The translations under genes and the position numbers were made by a program. DNA of 64,000 nucleotides, taken from contig WANR01000036.1 of the NCBI GenBank assembly GCA_015521705.1, forward strand, positions 62,001-126,000. The letters run 5' to 3'. Below are positions 17,964 to 26,980 of this stretch, in pieces. Within the stretch, counting starts at the first letter, position 1. Every line of letters starts with the position of its first letter. This DNA comes from Desulfurococcales archaeon (GTDB lineage Archaea; Thermoproteota; Thermoprotei_A; Sulfolobales; Acidilobaceae). Below the pieces are notes generated by a model. The model was not told where the DNA came from, did no database searches, and worked only from the letters and a program-made list of their open reading frames with translations.

Positions 17964-20900
17964 TCACGCGGTTTGCGGACTTCCAGCCATAGCTGTTGCT
18001 GATAGCTTCTCTGTCAGTTCATCTATGGCTTTGATCTTTTCCCAGATGTCGAGTATTACTCTGGCAGGCTCCTCTTCTCCTTTTTCTATAAGGTCTAGTG
18101 TTTCTTCTAGTTTTCTGCTTGTCTCCTCTGATATGAGCTCCTCGAAATTGGAGTAGAGATACTCGTAGATATCCATGCCGAAGCGGGTGGGTATCAGATA
18201 CTTTAGGCGCTTCGATAGAACCACGTATCCGTGCCTTATATTAGCTTCTATAGCCTTGGAATAGGTGCTCGGTCTTCCGATACCCCTTTCCTTCATCAGC
18301 CTGACAACATCCCCAGTCGTGTATAGTGTGGCTTTACTGGATCTGTATACGCGGGACGCTACTACTCTGAAGGAAGAGCCGGGTTTAACCTTTTCTAGCC
18401 ACTTGCTTTTCTTGAGATCCAGTACCACCGTGAAGCCCTTATCCACAGCATCCACGGTATAGGTCTTTTCAATACTGTGGCCTGGAAGGTGCCACGTGAC
18501 CCTAGACTTTAACAGTACAGCCTCCTTCATCTGGCTAGCCATGAATCTCTTGAAGATCAGCGAGTATAGTTTAAGGTGGATCCTGGTGAATCTGAAGGGC
18601 ACCTTTACAGAGCCCTCTAGTACAAGCCTGTGGAGGGTCTCAGGGTCTAGGGGCTTTGTGGGCCTTATAGCTTCGTGTGCGCCTCCCTCGCCCCAAGACC
18701 TGGGAGTGAAGAGGTGCTGTAGCCCCCTGTTTTCCATATAGTTCTTAGCAACGGCTATGCCTGCGGGTGAAACCCTTGTGGAGTCTGTTCTATGGTAAGT
18801 TATTAGTCCTCCATCGAAGAGATTCTGGGCTATTTTCATGACGATCCCTGCGGGTAGCCCCAGTGTTTTCGAGGCGTCGTATAGCAGAGAGTCCGTCGTG
18901 TACGGGGGCGCAGGTTTCGCTTTATCCTTCCATACCTCGATTTTTCCTATAGTAACCTTTTTTGACGCAGCCAGTTTTTCGGCTTCTGCCTTGGAGGTAA
19001 CGAATAGGCGTAGCTTCTCTCCATTCTCCAGCTCTAAGACTATGCTATACCCTCTGTTCTTTTTCCATTCCCCAAACCTGTCTATTATCCATCCTAGTAC
19101 GGGGGTCTGTACCCTGCCGGCCCCTGTCCACCTTTTACCAGTAATAGTCCATAGTCTCCTGCTTAGCGAGAACCCTATTAGGCGGTCCTCAACCCTTCTA
19201 GCTATTTGTGCCTCTACAAGATGGGTATCTAGGCGCTTAGGGTTCGCCAGAGCCTCTATGACAGCGGTTCTTGTTATCTCGTGTATGTGGGCCCTGTAAA
19301 TGTTCCTGTTGTATGGTTTGAGGGCTAGGTAAAGGTCCCATGCTATCTTCTCCCCCTCCCTGTCAGGATCCGTTAATATGAGAATCTCCTCTACTTCTGC
19401 CGCCACCTTCCTCAGGGCCTCTAGCACGTCCAGGCTATTATAGCGGTTAATGGACCCACAGCGCGGGCATGAGGAAGAGCCTGAGAAAGAATGGCCGCAT
19501 GCCAGGCATCTTGATAGAGCCGAATACATGGGAACAATGGTTTCTCCCCTCATCTCGACCCCGTACCCGTTATCGAGGGAGAGGTCAAAGATGTGCCCCT
19601 TAGACGCGGCTACTTGCAACAAGTATACCCTCTTCCTCTTCTCATCTATCGCGCTTGTCTCATAAATCACAGTCCTCCCCATTCGCCTCTTCGCAGGCCT
19701 CCCCCAAAACCACGAGATCGTTCTAGCCTTCGTTGGGGACTCGACAACAACAAGCACTGTCCTAATATCTATCCTCTTACCTCCGTAGCGCCTCCTGGTT
19801 TTCTCAATCTCGCCCAGAACAGCGTCTATATCCAGCGAATAGAAACTGGCTAGCCTGGAGGAAACGTACCATGAAAGCTTCTCGCCAAAAGCTTCTATAA
19901 GGGCCTCCTCGGAGTCGATTATCACGCTAAGCCCAAGCGTCATCCCATTACCAAGCATTCTACTCGTCCTGCCACTGGCTTGTATATAGGTTGGAATATC
20001 TGGTATGTAAACGTAGATGCTTCCATCATCCTCCAACTTAAAATAGTTACTGCCTATAACTAGCCCTTTAACCTTTGAAAGCCTTGAGAGGAGCCAAGAG
20101 CGCGCTGCTTCAACCCCTCTCAGAAACTCTTGAATCCACTCAGGGGCCTCACGTAGCCTTCCTTTAGACGCCTCTCTTAGCATGTAGTAGATAGTGTCTG
20201 CGTCCCTCTTCTCCAGGAGTTTTGCCACGAACAGCGAAAGCTCTCTAGCCCCCTCCCAGCCGTCGGCAGACGCTTCTACAAGGACCCTAGCAAGCCTCTT
20301 AGGGTTGAGCAGGTATTCTTCAAGCCTCCTTCTAATACTGGGCACGCCGACGAATACGGCATACCTTATGGTCTCAGGCATGTCTATGCCCCTAACCGTG
20401 ACGCCATACCTTGAAGCTACACTGACAACAGCTTCTAGCTCGCCCCTTTCCAGCTTCTCCAAGGCTCTCCTAGAGCCTGACAGGGCTAGTCCAACACGTG
20501 CGCCTTTTCTAATCAAAGCCTCGGCCAGTAGCTTGGCGTAGCCCCTTCCAAGGCTCTGGGATACAAATATCAGGCCACCCCTCCCCAGTCTATTGACTAG
20601 CTTGAATGCCTCTTCAACGGGGTTACTAGACACTATAAAGGAATCCACCACGTTTCTAAGATAATCAGTTCCTCCTCCTACTTCGAACCCGAGTAGCTCC
20701 TTGAAAACCATGTGCTTATAGCCTCTAGGCCTACCAGTGGCCGACGCTATGACGAGTTGGCCCAGCTTACCGCTAGTCTTGTCTCTGAGCCTCTTCTCAG
20801 TTTCAACAAGTTCTCTCTCCAGGGCTTCTAGTTTTTTATCGTTTCCCAATAGTAGTGCCTTGTAGGCCCTCAGCTTTACCTCCACAAGCCTGTGGGCAAG

Positions 20901-21617
20901 CTCTATTGCTTCCCAGTCAAACCCCAGAAGGGCGAGAACCCTGTCTACGTTCCTACTATTCCTGAGCATGCTGTCCACGTCATCCACGACCACAAGGTCT
21001 ATGGGAGCGCTTTTGGCTAGAAGGCTGAACCTTCTTTGGAGGAACCCTGTAGTCACTACTGCTATACTGTAGTCCCCCTTTTCTATCCTGGTCAGGGCTT
21101 CCTCGCGCAGCCTCTTTGGCATGCTAGAATAATAGTAGACCACGCCCTCAGAGAGGCCGGACAGTTTTGAGGCTACCTGTCTTAAAAGGTTCTCGGTGGG
21201 GACTAGGTAGACTGCTCTCCACCCATTACGTTCAACCCTATAAGCCATGTAAACCATCAGCAGCGTAGTCTTCCCGACGCCTGTGGGTGCTATAATAGCC
21301 ATGCTGCTAAGCGATAAGAGCTTCCTAGCCCACATGCGTTGAGCGCTCCATAAGTCCTTTCCAGTCCTAGACTTGAAATAGGAAGAGAAAATCTTAAACT
21401 CTCTCTCTAGCAAGAAGAGCCACTTATAACCTTTAAGCCTGCCCCTACGTGCCATGTAACTGGCTATGTCCTCGACCCTTAAGCTACCAATGCTGCTCAG
21501 CTCAGAGTCGCTTATACACGAGCTACAGGGGAGCCCTCTATAGAGTCTAGCTCCTTCAATGTCTCCCCCGCAGTTAGGGCACATGCCTTTGTATACCAGT
21601 TTGAGCCCTCTCAGCAT
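17964..21617 (-). CDS. rgy: Reverse gyrase
   Basis: The hallmark enzyme of hyperthermophiles; it introduces positive supercoils using ATP. The full-length 1217-residue protein contains an N-terminal zinc finger (Cys13/Cys16 and Cys31/Cys34), helicase-like domains with Walker A APTGVGKTT at about residue 110 and DDVD at about 206, then the topoisomerase IA part: VVVESPTKARTI, a second zinc finger with CLAC and CPRC, LTDPDREGEKIAWDL, and the catalytic tyrosine in GLITYHRTDSTRVS. Start ATG 21617 leaves the usual short lead before CPNCGG. The gene is intact, with helicase and topoisomerase fused in one chain. Its presence argues for growth near or above 80 C. Confidence 0.97.
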   Translation of the reverse strand: MLRGLKLVYKGMCPNCGGDIEGARLYRGLPCSSCISDSELSSIGSLRVEDIASYMARRGRLKGYKWLFLLEREFKIFSSYFKSRTGKDLWSAQRMWARKLLSLSSMAIIAPTGVGKTTLLMVYMAYRVERNGWRAVYLVPTENLLRQVASKLSGLSEGVVYYYSSMPKRLREEALTRIEKGDYSIAVVTTGFLQRRFSLLAKSAPIDLVVVDDVDSMLRNSRNVDRVLALLGFDWEAIELAHRLVEVKLRAYKALLLGNDKKLEALERELVETEKRLRDKTSGKLGQLVIASATGRPRGYKHMVFKELLGFEVGGGTDYLRNVVDSFIVSSNPVEEAFKLVNRLGRGGLIFVSQSLGRGYAKLLAEALIRKGARVGLALSGSRRALEKLERGELEAVVSVASRYGVTVRGIDMPETIRYAVFVGVPSIRRRLEEYLLNPKRLARVLVEASADGWEGARELSLFVAKLLEKRDADTIYYMLREASKGRLREAPEWIQEFLRGVEAARSWLLSRLSKVKGLVIGSNYFKLEDDGSIYVYIPDIPTYIQASGRTSRMLGNGMTLGLSVIIDSEEALIEAFGEKLSWYVSSRLASFYSLDIDAVLGEIEKTRRRYGGKRIDIRTVLVVVESPTKARTISWFWGRPAKRRMGRTVIYETSAIDEKRKRVYLLQVAASKGHIFDLSLDNGYGVEMRGETIVPMYSALSRCLACGHSFSGSSSCPRCGSINRYNSLDVLEALRKVAAEVEEILILTDPDREGEKIAWDLYLALKPYNRNIYRAHIHEITRTAVIEALANPKRLDTHLVEAQIARRVEDRLIGFSLSRRLWTITGKRWTGAGRVQTPVLGWIIDRFGEWKKNRGYSIVLELENGEKLRLFVTSKAEAEKLAASKKVTIGKIEVWKDKAKPAPPYTTDSLLYDASKTLGLPAGIVMKIAQNLFDGGLITYHRTDSTRVSPAGIAVAKNYMENRGLQHLFTPRSWGEGGAHEAIRPTKPLDPETLHRLVLEGSVKVPFRFTRIHLKLYSLIFKRFMASQMKEAVLLKSRVTWHLPGHSIEKTYTVDAVDKGFTVVLDLKKSKWLEKVKPGSSFRVVASRVYRSSKATLYTTGDVVRLMKERGIGRPSTYSKAIEANIRHGYVVLSKRLKYLIPTRFGMDIYEYLYSNFEELISEETSRKLEETLDLIEKGEEEPARVILDIWEKIKAIDELTEKLSATAMAGSPQTA

Positions 21618-21900
21618 GCCTACTGCACCTTAATAAAAGCGTCCTGCCTTTTCCAGGGCAGTAGCCGTGAACGCTTTGTGCTGAACGCCCAATTTGGAAG
21701 GGGAAACCCTTGTGATACCGCGCAATTATCCATGAAATACTAAAGCACAGGGGAACCCAGGATCATTACATAGCCCTGCACCCGGAGACGGAGAGGCGGG
21801 TCCCCAGTCCTAGAGGAGGTGAAGGTGTCTGGAGCCATGGCTTTGAAACGGTAACCTAATAAGTAGCCGTTGGCACACTTATTTCTCAGGAGAAGAACTG

Positions 21901-22446
21901 TTGGCTAATAGTCCTTGCCTGGAGGTTCACGTGTTTTCGCGTTCTAAGGGTGCTGGCAAGACTTTTGTGGTAGAGGCTCTTGCGTCGAAGCTAAGCTCTA
22001 TGGGGATCCCTGTTGTAGCGGTTAAGCACGTGCACCACGGCTCCCCGGATTTATTATGGGGAAAGGACGCGGAGAGGGCCTTTAGCGCTGGTGCCCTTGT
22101 CTCGATAGCTTACGGGTCCGAGTATTCTGTAATAATTGCAAGGACTAGCACGAGCCCCCTAGAACTCGTTAAGTCTGTCTCGGGACTAATAGGTGCCAGC
22201 TATGCTTTGCTTATTGAAGGTTTCAGAGGCGTTAAGCACGGGGTGTCAGTGTTTGTTGTTAAAAGCGGTGAGGAGCTTGAAGGGGAGGAGTGCAAGAGGC
22301 TTAGCGAGGCAGGGGGCTTCATAGTATCGTTGAACGTCGATAACACTATGTTCTCCAAGGGTTGCCGTGTGTACAGGGTTGAGGAGCTCGTGGATGAAAT
22401 AGCCCTGAGGGCTTCTAGGTTTTGCCTAGGCCGAGGTGCTCCCTGA
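21901..22446 (+). CDS. mobB: MobB-like molybdopterin cofactor GTPase
   Basis: MobB binds GTP and works with MobA in forming the guanine dinucleotide form of the Mo/W cofactor. The 181-residue protein has a P-loop KGAGKTF near residue 16, followed by VAVKHVHHGSPDLLWGKDAERAFSAGA, which corresponds to the MobB signature KHxHHxxxxDxxGKDSxRxxxAGA, and later LLIEGFRGVKHG. TTG 21901 has AGGAG upstream. Its 3' end overlaps the convergent HDAC-like gene by 32 bp. An FdhE-like gene at 61.6 kb also hints at a molybdenum or tungsten enzyme elsewhere in the genome; none is in the window. Confidence 0.85.
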   Translation: MANSPCLEVHVFSRSKGAGKTFVVEALASKLSSMGIPVVAVKHVHHGSPDLLWGKDAERAFSAGALVSIAYGSEYSVIIARTSTSPLELVKSVSGLIGASYALLIEGFRGVKHGVSVFVVKSGEELEGEECKRLSEAGGFIVSLNVDNTMFSKGCRVYRVEELVDEIALRASRFCLGRGAP

Positions 22447-23449
22447 GCTTTTCCATGTTTTCTCTAAACTTTTCCCACGTCTGGGGCCTGCTGATTTCGT
22501 AAGTGTCTCTTATGGGATCCTCTTTTCCCAGAAGGCCTGAGATGAAAGCCTTCCACGCATTCTGGAGGCCTAACCCGTAGCCTCCCTCTAGTACTATGGC
22601 TAGTTTTGCCTCGGCCCTATTCAGGGCGGATCCTAGTAGCCAGTAAAACTTTGATCCCACGTTCATCGCCGTGAGGGGCTCGTCTCTGTAGGCGTCGAAG
22701 CCGGCCGATACTACTAGATAGTCTGGGTCAATGCCTGAAACTATCCCTAGGGCTTCGCCGAGTGCCTCCTCGTATATGTCGTCTCCAGACCATGGGGGCA
22801 CCACTATGTTAGCCATGTTCCTGTAGGCGCCTATCTGGCTTGGGTACCCTGTTCCCGGGTAAATCGTGCTGGGATCCTGGTGTATATCTATGTGGTAGAC
22901 CCGACTTGAGTTCCAAAGTATTTCCTGCGACCCATTGCCGTGGTGGAGGTCGAAGTCTAGGACAGCGACTCTACCTCTCCCAGATAGTAGCTTTGCTAGG
23001 GTAGCTGCTGTATTGAAGACACAGAAGCCCAGTGTAGGGGCACCCATGGCTGGGCCTTTAAGCCCAGCATGATGACCCGGAGGCCTACCTAGGATCACTA
23101 TGCTCGCTTCCTCGATAGACTCCAGGGCCTCTACTATAGATGACGAAAGCGCCTCAACAGCCTTCATGGTTCCGGGAGAGATGTAGGTATCCGGGTCTAT
23201 GAACTCCACGCTAGAAGCCCTACGCATCTTGTCTAGAAGCCACTCAACGTAGCCCTGTTCGTGGGCTTTAGCGAAGACACCCAGGTCTGGGGGTGAGCTC
23301 GGCCTAGAGATGTCTAGCCTCCCAGAGAACTCTTTCAGAACCGCTAAAACGGTTTCTAGCCTCTCAGGATTCTCTATGTGCTCGTGAGGGTACGGGTCGT
23401 GAAGCACGAACTCCTCTGCATATAGTACCTTAATCGCCAACACGCCCAA
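22415..23449 (-). CDS. Histone deacetylase/acetylpolyamine amidohydrolase family protein
   Basis: A zinc-dependent deacetylase fold. The 344-residue protein has HEHIENPERLETVL near the N-terminus, the RPPGHHAG motif at about residue 130, FCVFNTAATLAKLL, the zinc-binding DFDLHHGNGSQEI at about 172, HIDIHQDPSTIYPGTG, SAGFDAYRDEPLTAM and LEGGY. All are standard for class I/II-like HDAC and acetoin/polyamine deacetylases. The substrate in archaea is not known; acetylated Alba has been discussed for another deacetylase (Sir2), and polyamines are an alternative. Several starts are possible (TTG 23449, GTG 23443, TTG 23440). It overlaps mobB at the 3' end by 32 bp. Confidence 0.9.
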   Translation of the reverse strand: MGVLAIKVLYAEEFVLHDPYPHEHIENPERLETVLAVLKEFSGRLDISRPSSPPDLGVFAKAHEQGYVEWLLDKMRRASSVEFIDPDTYISPGTMKAVEALSSSIVEALESIEEASIVILGRPPGHHAGLKGPAMGAPTLGFCVFNTAATLAKLLSGRGRVAVLDFDLHHGNGSQEILWNSSRVYHIDIHQDPSTIYPGTGYPSQIGAYRNMANIVVPPWSGDDIYEEALGEALGIVSGIDPDYLVVSAGFDAYRDEPLTAMNVGSKFYWLLGSALNRAEAKLAIVLEGGYGLGLQNAWKAFISGLLGKEDPIRDTYEISRPQTWEKFRENMEKLREHLGLGKT

Positions 23450-23605
23450 GCCTCAGTGATGCGGGGCAGGCCTCATCTGGATCAGGCGTCTCAGGGGTTC
23501 CTCTTCACAGGCCCTGTGTGCACGCCTCCATTCCCATCTCATTGAATACCAGGATTAAAAGCTTTCCAGTTACTTGCCTTTGATCCTTTCATGAGACATA
23601 GGGTT

Positions 23606-23619
23606 GCCAGAAACCTGGC
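23606..23619 (-). terminator. Short stem-loop after the SagB-type gene
   Basis: GCCAG and CTGGC pair over a 4-base loop, beginning 12 bases after the stop codon of the nitroreductase gene on the minus strand. It is short and has no strong T-run, so its role as mRNA 3' end is only suggested. Confidence 0.3.
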
Positions 23620-23631
23620 ATCACTCTTTAG

Positions 23632-24498
23632 CTACTCTTTGGCCTTAAGGCTTTCCCTATTATTAGTGATGTAGATGTAGAGGGACTCCTCCTGTAGCTC
23701 GTAGGCCTTCGAGGGTCTAGCCAGTGTCATCATGTACAGGACTCTTTCGTTCTCGCTTGCCCCAATGATCATTTTAATCCTGTCATCGTAAAAGGCTCCT
23801 ATAGCTACTGTTGCCAGGCCCATCGCAGTAGCTTGGAGATAGACGTTCTGAGAGGCGTGGCCTACCTCGATCCAGACATACCTTTCCCCTCTCTTTCCAT
23901 ACCTCTTCGTTGTCCTCTCGAATACGGCTGTGAATACAAGGTTAACTGGGGCCTCGAGGATCCATTCCTGTTCCAGGGCCGACTCGTACAGGTCTCTTAT
24001 GAGGTCTCCCTTCTTGACGATTCTCAGCGTGTGTGAGTAGGGGTCATACTTATACGAGCCAGGCTCCATAAACCCGCCTTCGGGTGTGGCTACGCCATTC
24101 CTGCCAATAACTGCATAAACCTCTAGGGGATACGTGGCTCCAGCGCTTGGCGTTGTCTTGAACCCGTACCTGGTCTCCGTGACGCCGTACGCTGCCCAAA
24201 GTATTTGGGATAGTTCATGAAGGGTGATTGGCGCATCCGTGTATTCCCTTATGGACCTCCTATTGGCGAGGGCCCTCTCCACACTAGTATCGCCGTCTAG
24301 CGAAGGCATCGGCAGGTACACGAGGGAACCCTTGACAGAATATTCTACTCCACCATATATCCTCTCCTCCAGAAGAACCCGGCTACGCCTCCTATAGCTT
24401 AGAGGAATACCTATCAGCGAGGCTAGCGAGATAAGTGTGGCAAGCGAGAACAGCCTCAGAAAAGTCCTCCTAGAAACCAAGCCCCCGAACCCCGGCAC
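23632..24498 (-). CDS. Tat-exported SagB/ThcOx-type nitroreductase family protein
   Basis: Flavin (FMN) oxidoreductase of the nitroreductase superfamily. The N-terminus has a twin-arginine signal, SRRTFLRLF, followed by a hydrophobic stretch, so the protein is expected to be exported folded and perhaps anchored. The catalytic domain shows RRSIREYTDAPITLHELSQILWAAYG, TTPSAGATYPLEVYAV and WIEVGHASQNVYLQATAMGL, typical of the SagB group, which includes azoline dehydrogenases. No YcaO or leader peptide gene lies nearby, so a different substrate is likely. The frame starts at GTG 24498; TTG 24480 would give MVSRRTF, a more compact signal peptide. Confidence 0.85.
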   Translation of the reverse strand: MPGFGGLVSRRTFLRLFSLATLISLASLIGIPLSYRRRSRVLLEERIYGGVEYSVKGSLVYLPMPSLDGDTSVERALANRRSIREYTDAPITLHELSQILWAAYGVTETRYGFKTTPSAGATYPLEVYAVIGRNGVATPEGGFMEPGSYKYDPYSHTLRIVKKGDLIRDLYESALEQEWILEAPVNLVFTAVFERTTKRYGKRGERYVWIEVGHASQNVYLQATAMGLATVAIGAFYDDRIKMIIGASENERVLYMMTLARPSKAYELQEESLYIYITNNRESLKAKE

Positions 24499-24646
24499 CT
24501 ATCCCCATTGCTTAGAATACATGCTAGAAGTGTTATAGGTTACACTACAAGACCAATAAGGTGCCTCCACAACACTGAACACTCTCTCCGGGAATTGTTA
24601 GCAAGACAAGGCAACTCCGTGGACTAGAACATAGGTGTGAGAGCCT

Positions 24647-24964
24647 TCACTCCAATAACTCCTGGATAGCGGTAGAGAGCCTTCCAGCAGCTTTTTCTAT
24701 AGAAGACCTTACCTCTGCTATAAGGGACTTAATGTCCTCCGACTTGGCTATTCTGCCGGCCTCCTTCAAACGGACTATAGCGTATAGAAGCACTTCGTTG
24801 GCGTTTAGGAGGGCTATGGAGTCCCTGTAGTTGTCATCCATTTTTGAAGTGCTTCTCTCCGATAAGCACTCTACATGCACAGCTCCTAGGGAGGCTACGA
24901 ATGTGAATCTCTGCCCTTCAATGACTTCCCCACCACATATCCCGCATACCCACTTCTTGGACAT
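24647..24964 (-). CDS. DUF2175 small zinc-ribbon-like archaeal protein
   Basis: A 105-residue protein with an N-terminal zinc-binding part, WVCGICGGEVIEGQRFTFV, followed by AVHVECL, which together give the C-x2-C ... H-x2-C set. The rest is helical. This matches the archaeal DUF2175 family as I remember it, whose function is not known. ATG 24964 is the natural start. It lies downstream of GatE on the same strand but 90 bp away. Confidence 0.7.
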   Translation of the reverse strand: MSKKWVCGICGGEVIEGQRFTFVASLGAVHVECLSERSTSKMDDNYRDSIALLNANEVLLYAIVRLKEAGRIAKSEDIKSLIAEVRSSIEKAAGRLSTAIQELLE

Positions 24965-25054
24965 GCAACGACCACCCGGGCCATTTAAAGGCTTAAAGAC
25001 TCATTTAAATCGCTTCAAGTCCCCCGGCAATGAGGGCACAAGAGGGTGGCCAGG

Positions 25055-26980
25055 TTAACTATTTGCGCCTAGCAGTTCTTCGAGTTTTTCTCTTACAAGC
25101 CTTGCAACAGTCCTGCCCTCTATTTTTCCTCTAAGCTCTTTCATGGCCAGGCCCATGGCTATGTTGAACGCCTTGGATCCCTTGGCCTTCAATACATCGA
25201 TGTTATCACGCAGTATTTTCTCTATTATGCTTGAAGCCTCCTCCACCCCCATCTTTCCAAGGCCTAGGTCTTTCACTAGGTCTTCAACGTTTGCCTGTGG
25301 ATTCATGGCTATGGCCGTTACTAGCTTTTCGAAGGCCTCCTTAGCTATGCGCCCCTCCGCTATTAGCGAGATCACTTTCTCGAGTTTTTCGTCTGGTATC
25401 GAGTCCACGTCAACCCCTTCACCTCTGAGCCCTCTCAGTTGGACGACGAAGAGAGATACGATGGTCTTAGCGGGTAGCTTATCGCCGTATCTATATATAA
25501 GCCTTTCTATAAGGTCAAACCTTAGATCCCTAATGGCTTGCTCAGCAAGTCCTCTGGCGAGCCCATACGTCTCGACCAGCTTCTCTAGCTTTACCGGTAA
25601 AGGCTCTGGCTTCATCTTTTCGGCCTCCCTGATCATGTCCTCTGTGACTCTTATCGGCGGTATGTCTGTCTCTGGATACATGCGGGCACTCCCAGGCCTT
25701 GGTCTCATGTAGAACGTCGTTCCATCCTCTCGTGCACCGCGAGTCTCTTCGGGGACGCCTTTGAGAGCCTCTAGAGCCCTGTCTCTCACAGCCTTCAGGG
25801 CTTTGATAGCATTCTCTTCCTTGTCAGCTACGAGAACTATTGCGTCGCTATTCTTGTCAGCTCCTAGGAGCTCGTAGACCCTCTCCACCTCTCCCATGGA
25901 AATACCGTATCCCGGTAGCTCGTCGCTATGAAAGATCCCCCCAACGCCCCCCCAGAACCTGGCATAGTCTGCTAGCTCTGTCCCAAATCTCCTGCCAGGC
26001 ATGACCTCTCTCCCGAGAAGGCCCTTGAAGCCTCTAAGCCTCAGGGCGTATACCTTGCCCCCCCTGTCCAACGTCTTTCTTATTATCTTGGACTTTGTCT
26101 CCCTAAAGACTCCTGTAACGTCTCTTGGCTCTTCTTGGAGGCTTCCCGGGTCGATCCCTCTTCTAGCGAGCTCGTCTCTTACCTCTAGGAGGGCCAGCTG
26201 CCTCCTGACCTCGTTTTCAATAACTTTTGGTATCAAATCGAGCCTTTGAACCCCCTTGATCTCCGTCTTGGCGCCGCCCTCGATACTTACGTTAAGGTCC
26301 TGCCTTATAGTACCTATCCCCCTCTTGACCCTGCCCATGAGTCTTAGCTGTCTACCTATAGCTTCTGCGACCTCCCTGGCTTCTTCAGGGCTGCTTATCA
26401 CCGGGGCGGTGGCTATCTCTATTAAGGGTATCCCCAGCCTATCCAACCTATAGCTTATTACCTTCCCGCGTTCCCCCATCTTCCTCGAAGCGTCCTCCTC
26501 GACGACTATGGTCTCGAGGGGGATTTTCTTGTCGTGGGAGACCCATAGGTGCCCACCAAGACCTATAACGGCTGTTCTCTGGAACCCGCTTGTGTTACTC
26601 CCATCTATAACGACTTTCCTCATAACGTGGATCTCGTCTGGTATCCAGGCCTCTACGCTCAGGGCGAAAGCCAACGCTATGAGCAGGGCCTCCCTGTTAA
26701 GAGGGTGAGGGGGCTCTTCGTCTGCCTCGACAAGGCAGCTGTGAAGCAGTGGTGCCTGGTACTCGTATGCTCTACCCTTTCTCCACTCGAATAGCGCAGC
26801 TATATCAACGTCGCCTAGCTCGCTCCTCGTGGGCCTAAGCCTCCTTATGAAGGAGTCATGCTCGGCTTCCACGAGGTCTGCGGGGCAGTTGCAGAAGAGT
26901 TTGTGTTTTGTGTCTAGTTGCTGGTGGATCTCCAGCCCCACCTTTAGGCCCAGCTTTTTATAGTCAAGCTTTTCCCCCAT
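25055..26980 (-). CDS. gatE: Glutamyl-tRNA(Gln) amidotransferase subunit E
   Basis: GatE with GatD converts Glu-tRNA(Gln) into Gln-tRNA(Gln), the archaeal route to glutaminyl-tRNA. The 641-residue protein has YKKLGLKVGLEIHQQLDTKHKLFCNCP at the N-terminus, RRLRPTRSELGD, LVEADEEPPHPLNREAL, VIDGSNTSGFQRTAVIGLGG, RPGSARMYPETDIPP and a C-terminal YqeY-like tail with AIAMNPQANVEDLV, MAMKELRGKIEGR-like residues. It overlaps gatD by 17 bp, so the two subunits are translated together. Intact and of normal length. Confidence 0.96.
   Translation of the reverse strand: MGEKLDYKKLGLKVGLEIHQQLDTKHKLFCNCPADLVEAEHDSFIRRLRPTRSELGDVDIAALFEWRKGRAYEYQAPLLHSCLVEADEEPPHPLNREALLIALAFALSVEAWIPDEIHVMRKVVIDGSNTSGFQRTAVIGLGGHLWVSHDKKIPLETIVVEEDASRKMGERGKVISYRLDRLGIPLIEIATAPVISSPEEAREVAEAIGRQLRLMGRVKRGIGTIRQDLNVSIEGGAKTEIKGVQRLDLIPKVIENEVRRQLALLEVRDELARRGIDPGSLQEEPRDVTGVFRETKSKIIRKTLDRGGKVYALRLRGFKGLLGREVMPGRRFGTELADYARFWGGVGGIFHSDELPGYGISMGEVERVYELLGADKNSDAIVLVADKEENAIKALKAVRDRALEALKGVPEETRGAREDGTTFYMRPRPGSARMYPETDIPPIRVTEDMIREAEKMKPEPLPVKLEKLVETYGLARGLAEQAIRDLRFDLIERLIYRYGDKLPAKTIVSLFVVQLRGLRGEGVDVDSIPDEKLEKVISLIAEGRIAKEAFEKLVTAIAMNPQANVEDLVKDLGLGKMGVEEASSIIEKILRDNIDVLKAKGSKAFNIAMGLAMKELRGKIEGRTVARLVREKLEELLGANS

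Noticed and set aside
21813-21854. Nine-codon frame (GTG 21825 to TAA 21854) behind a very strong GGAGGTGA before mobB
   Set aside because: The site is only 2 bases from the GTG and 14 from the internal ATG, neither of which is a good spacing, and nine codons give no protein evidence.
23450-23516. Second C/D box sRNA candidate upstream of the HDAC-like gene (minus strand)
   Set aside because: Boxes deviate (GTGAAGA and CAGATGA), spacers are 16 rather than about 12 bases, and I could not match either guide to rRNA.
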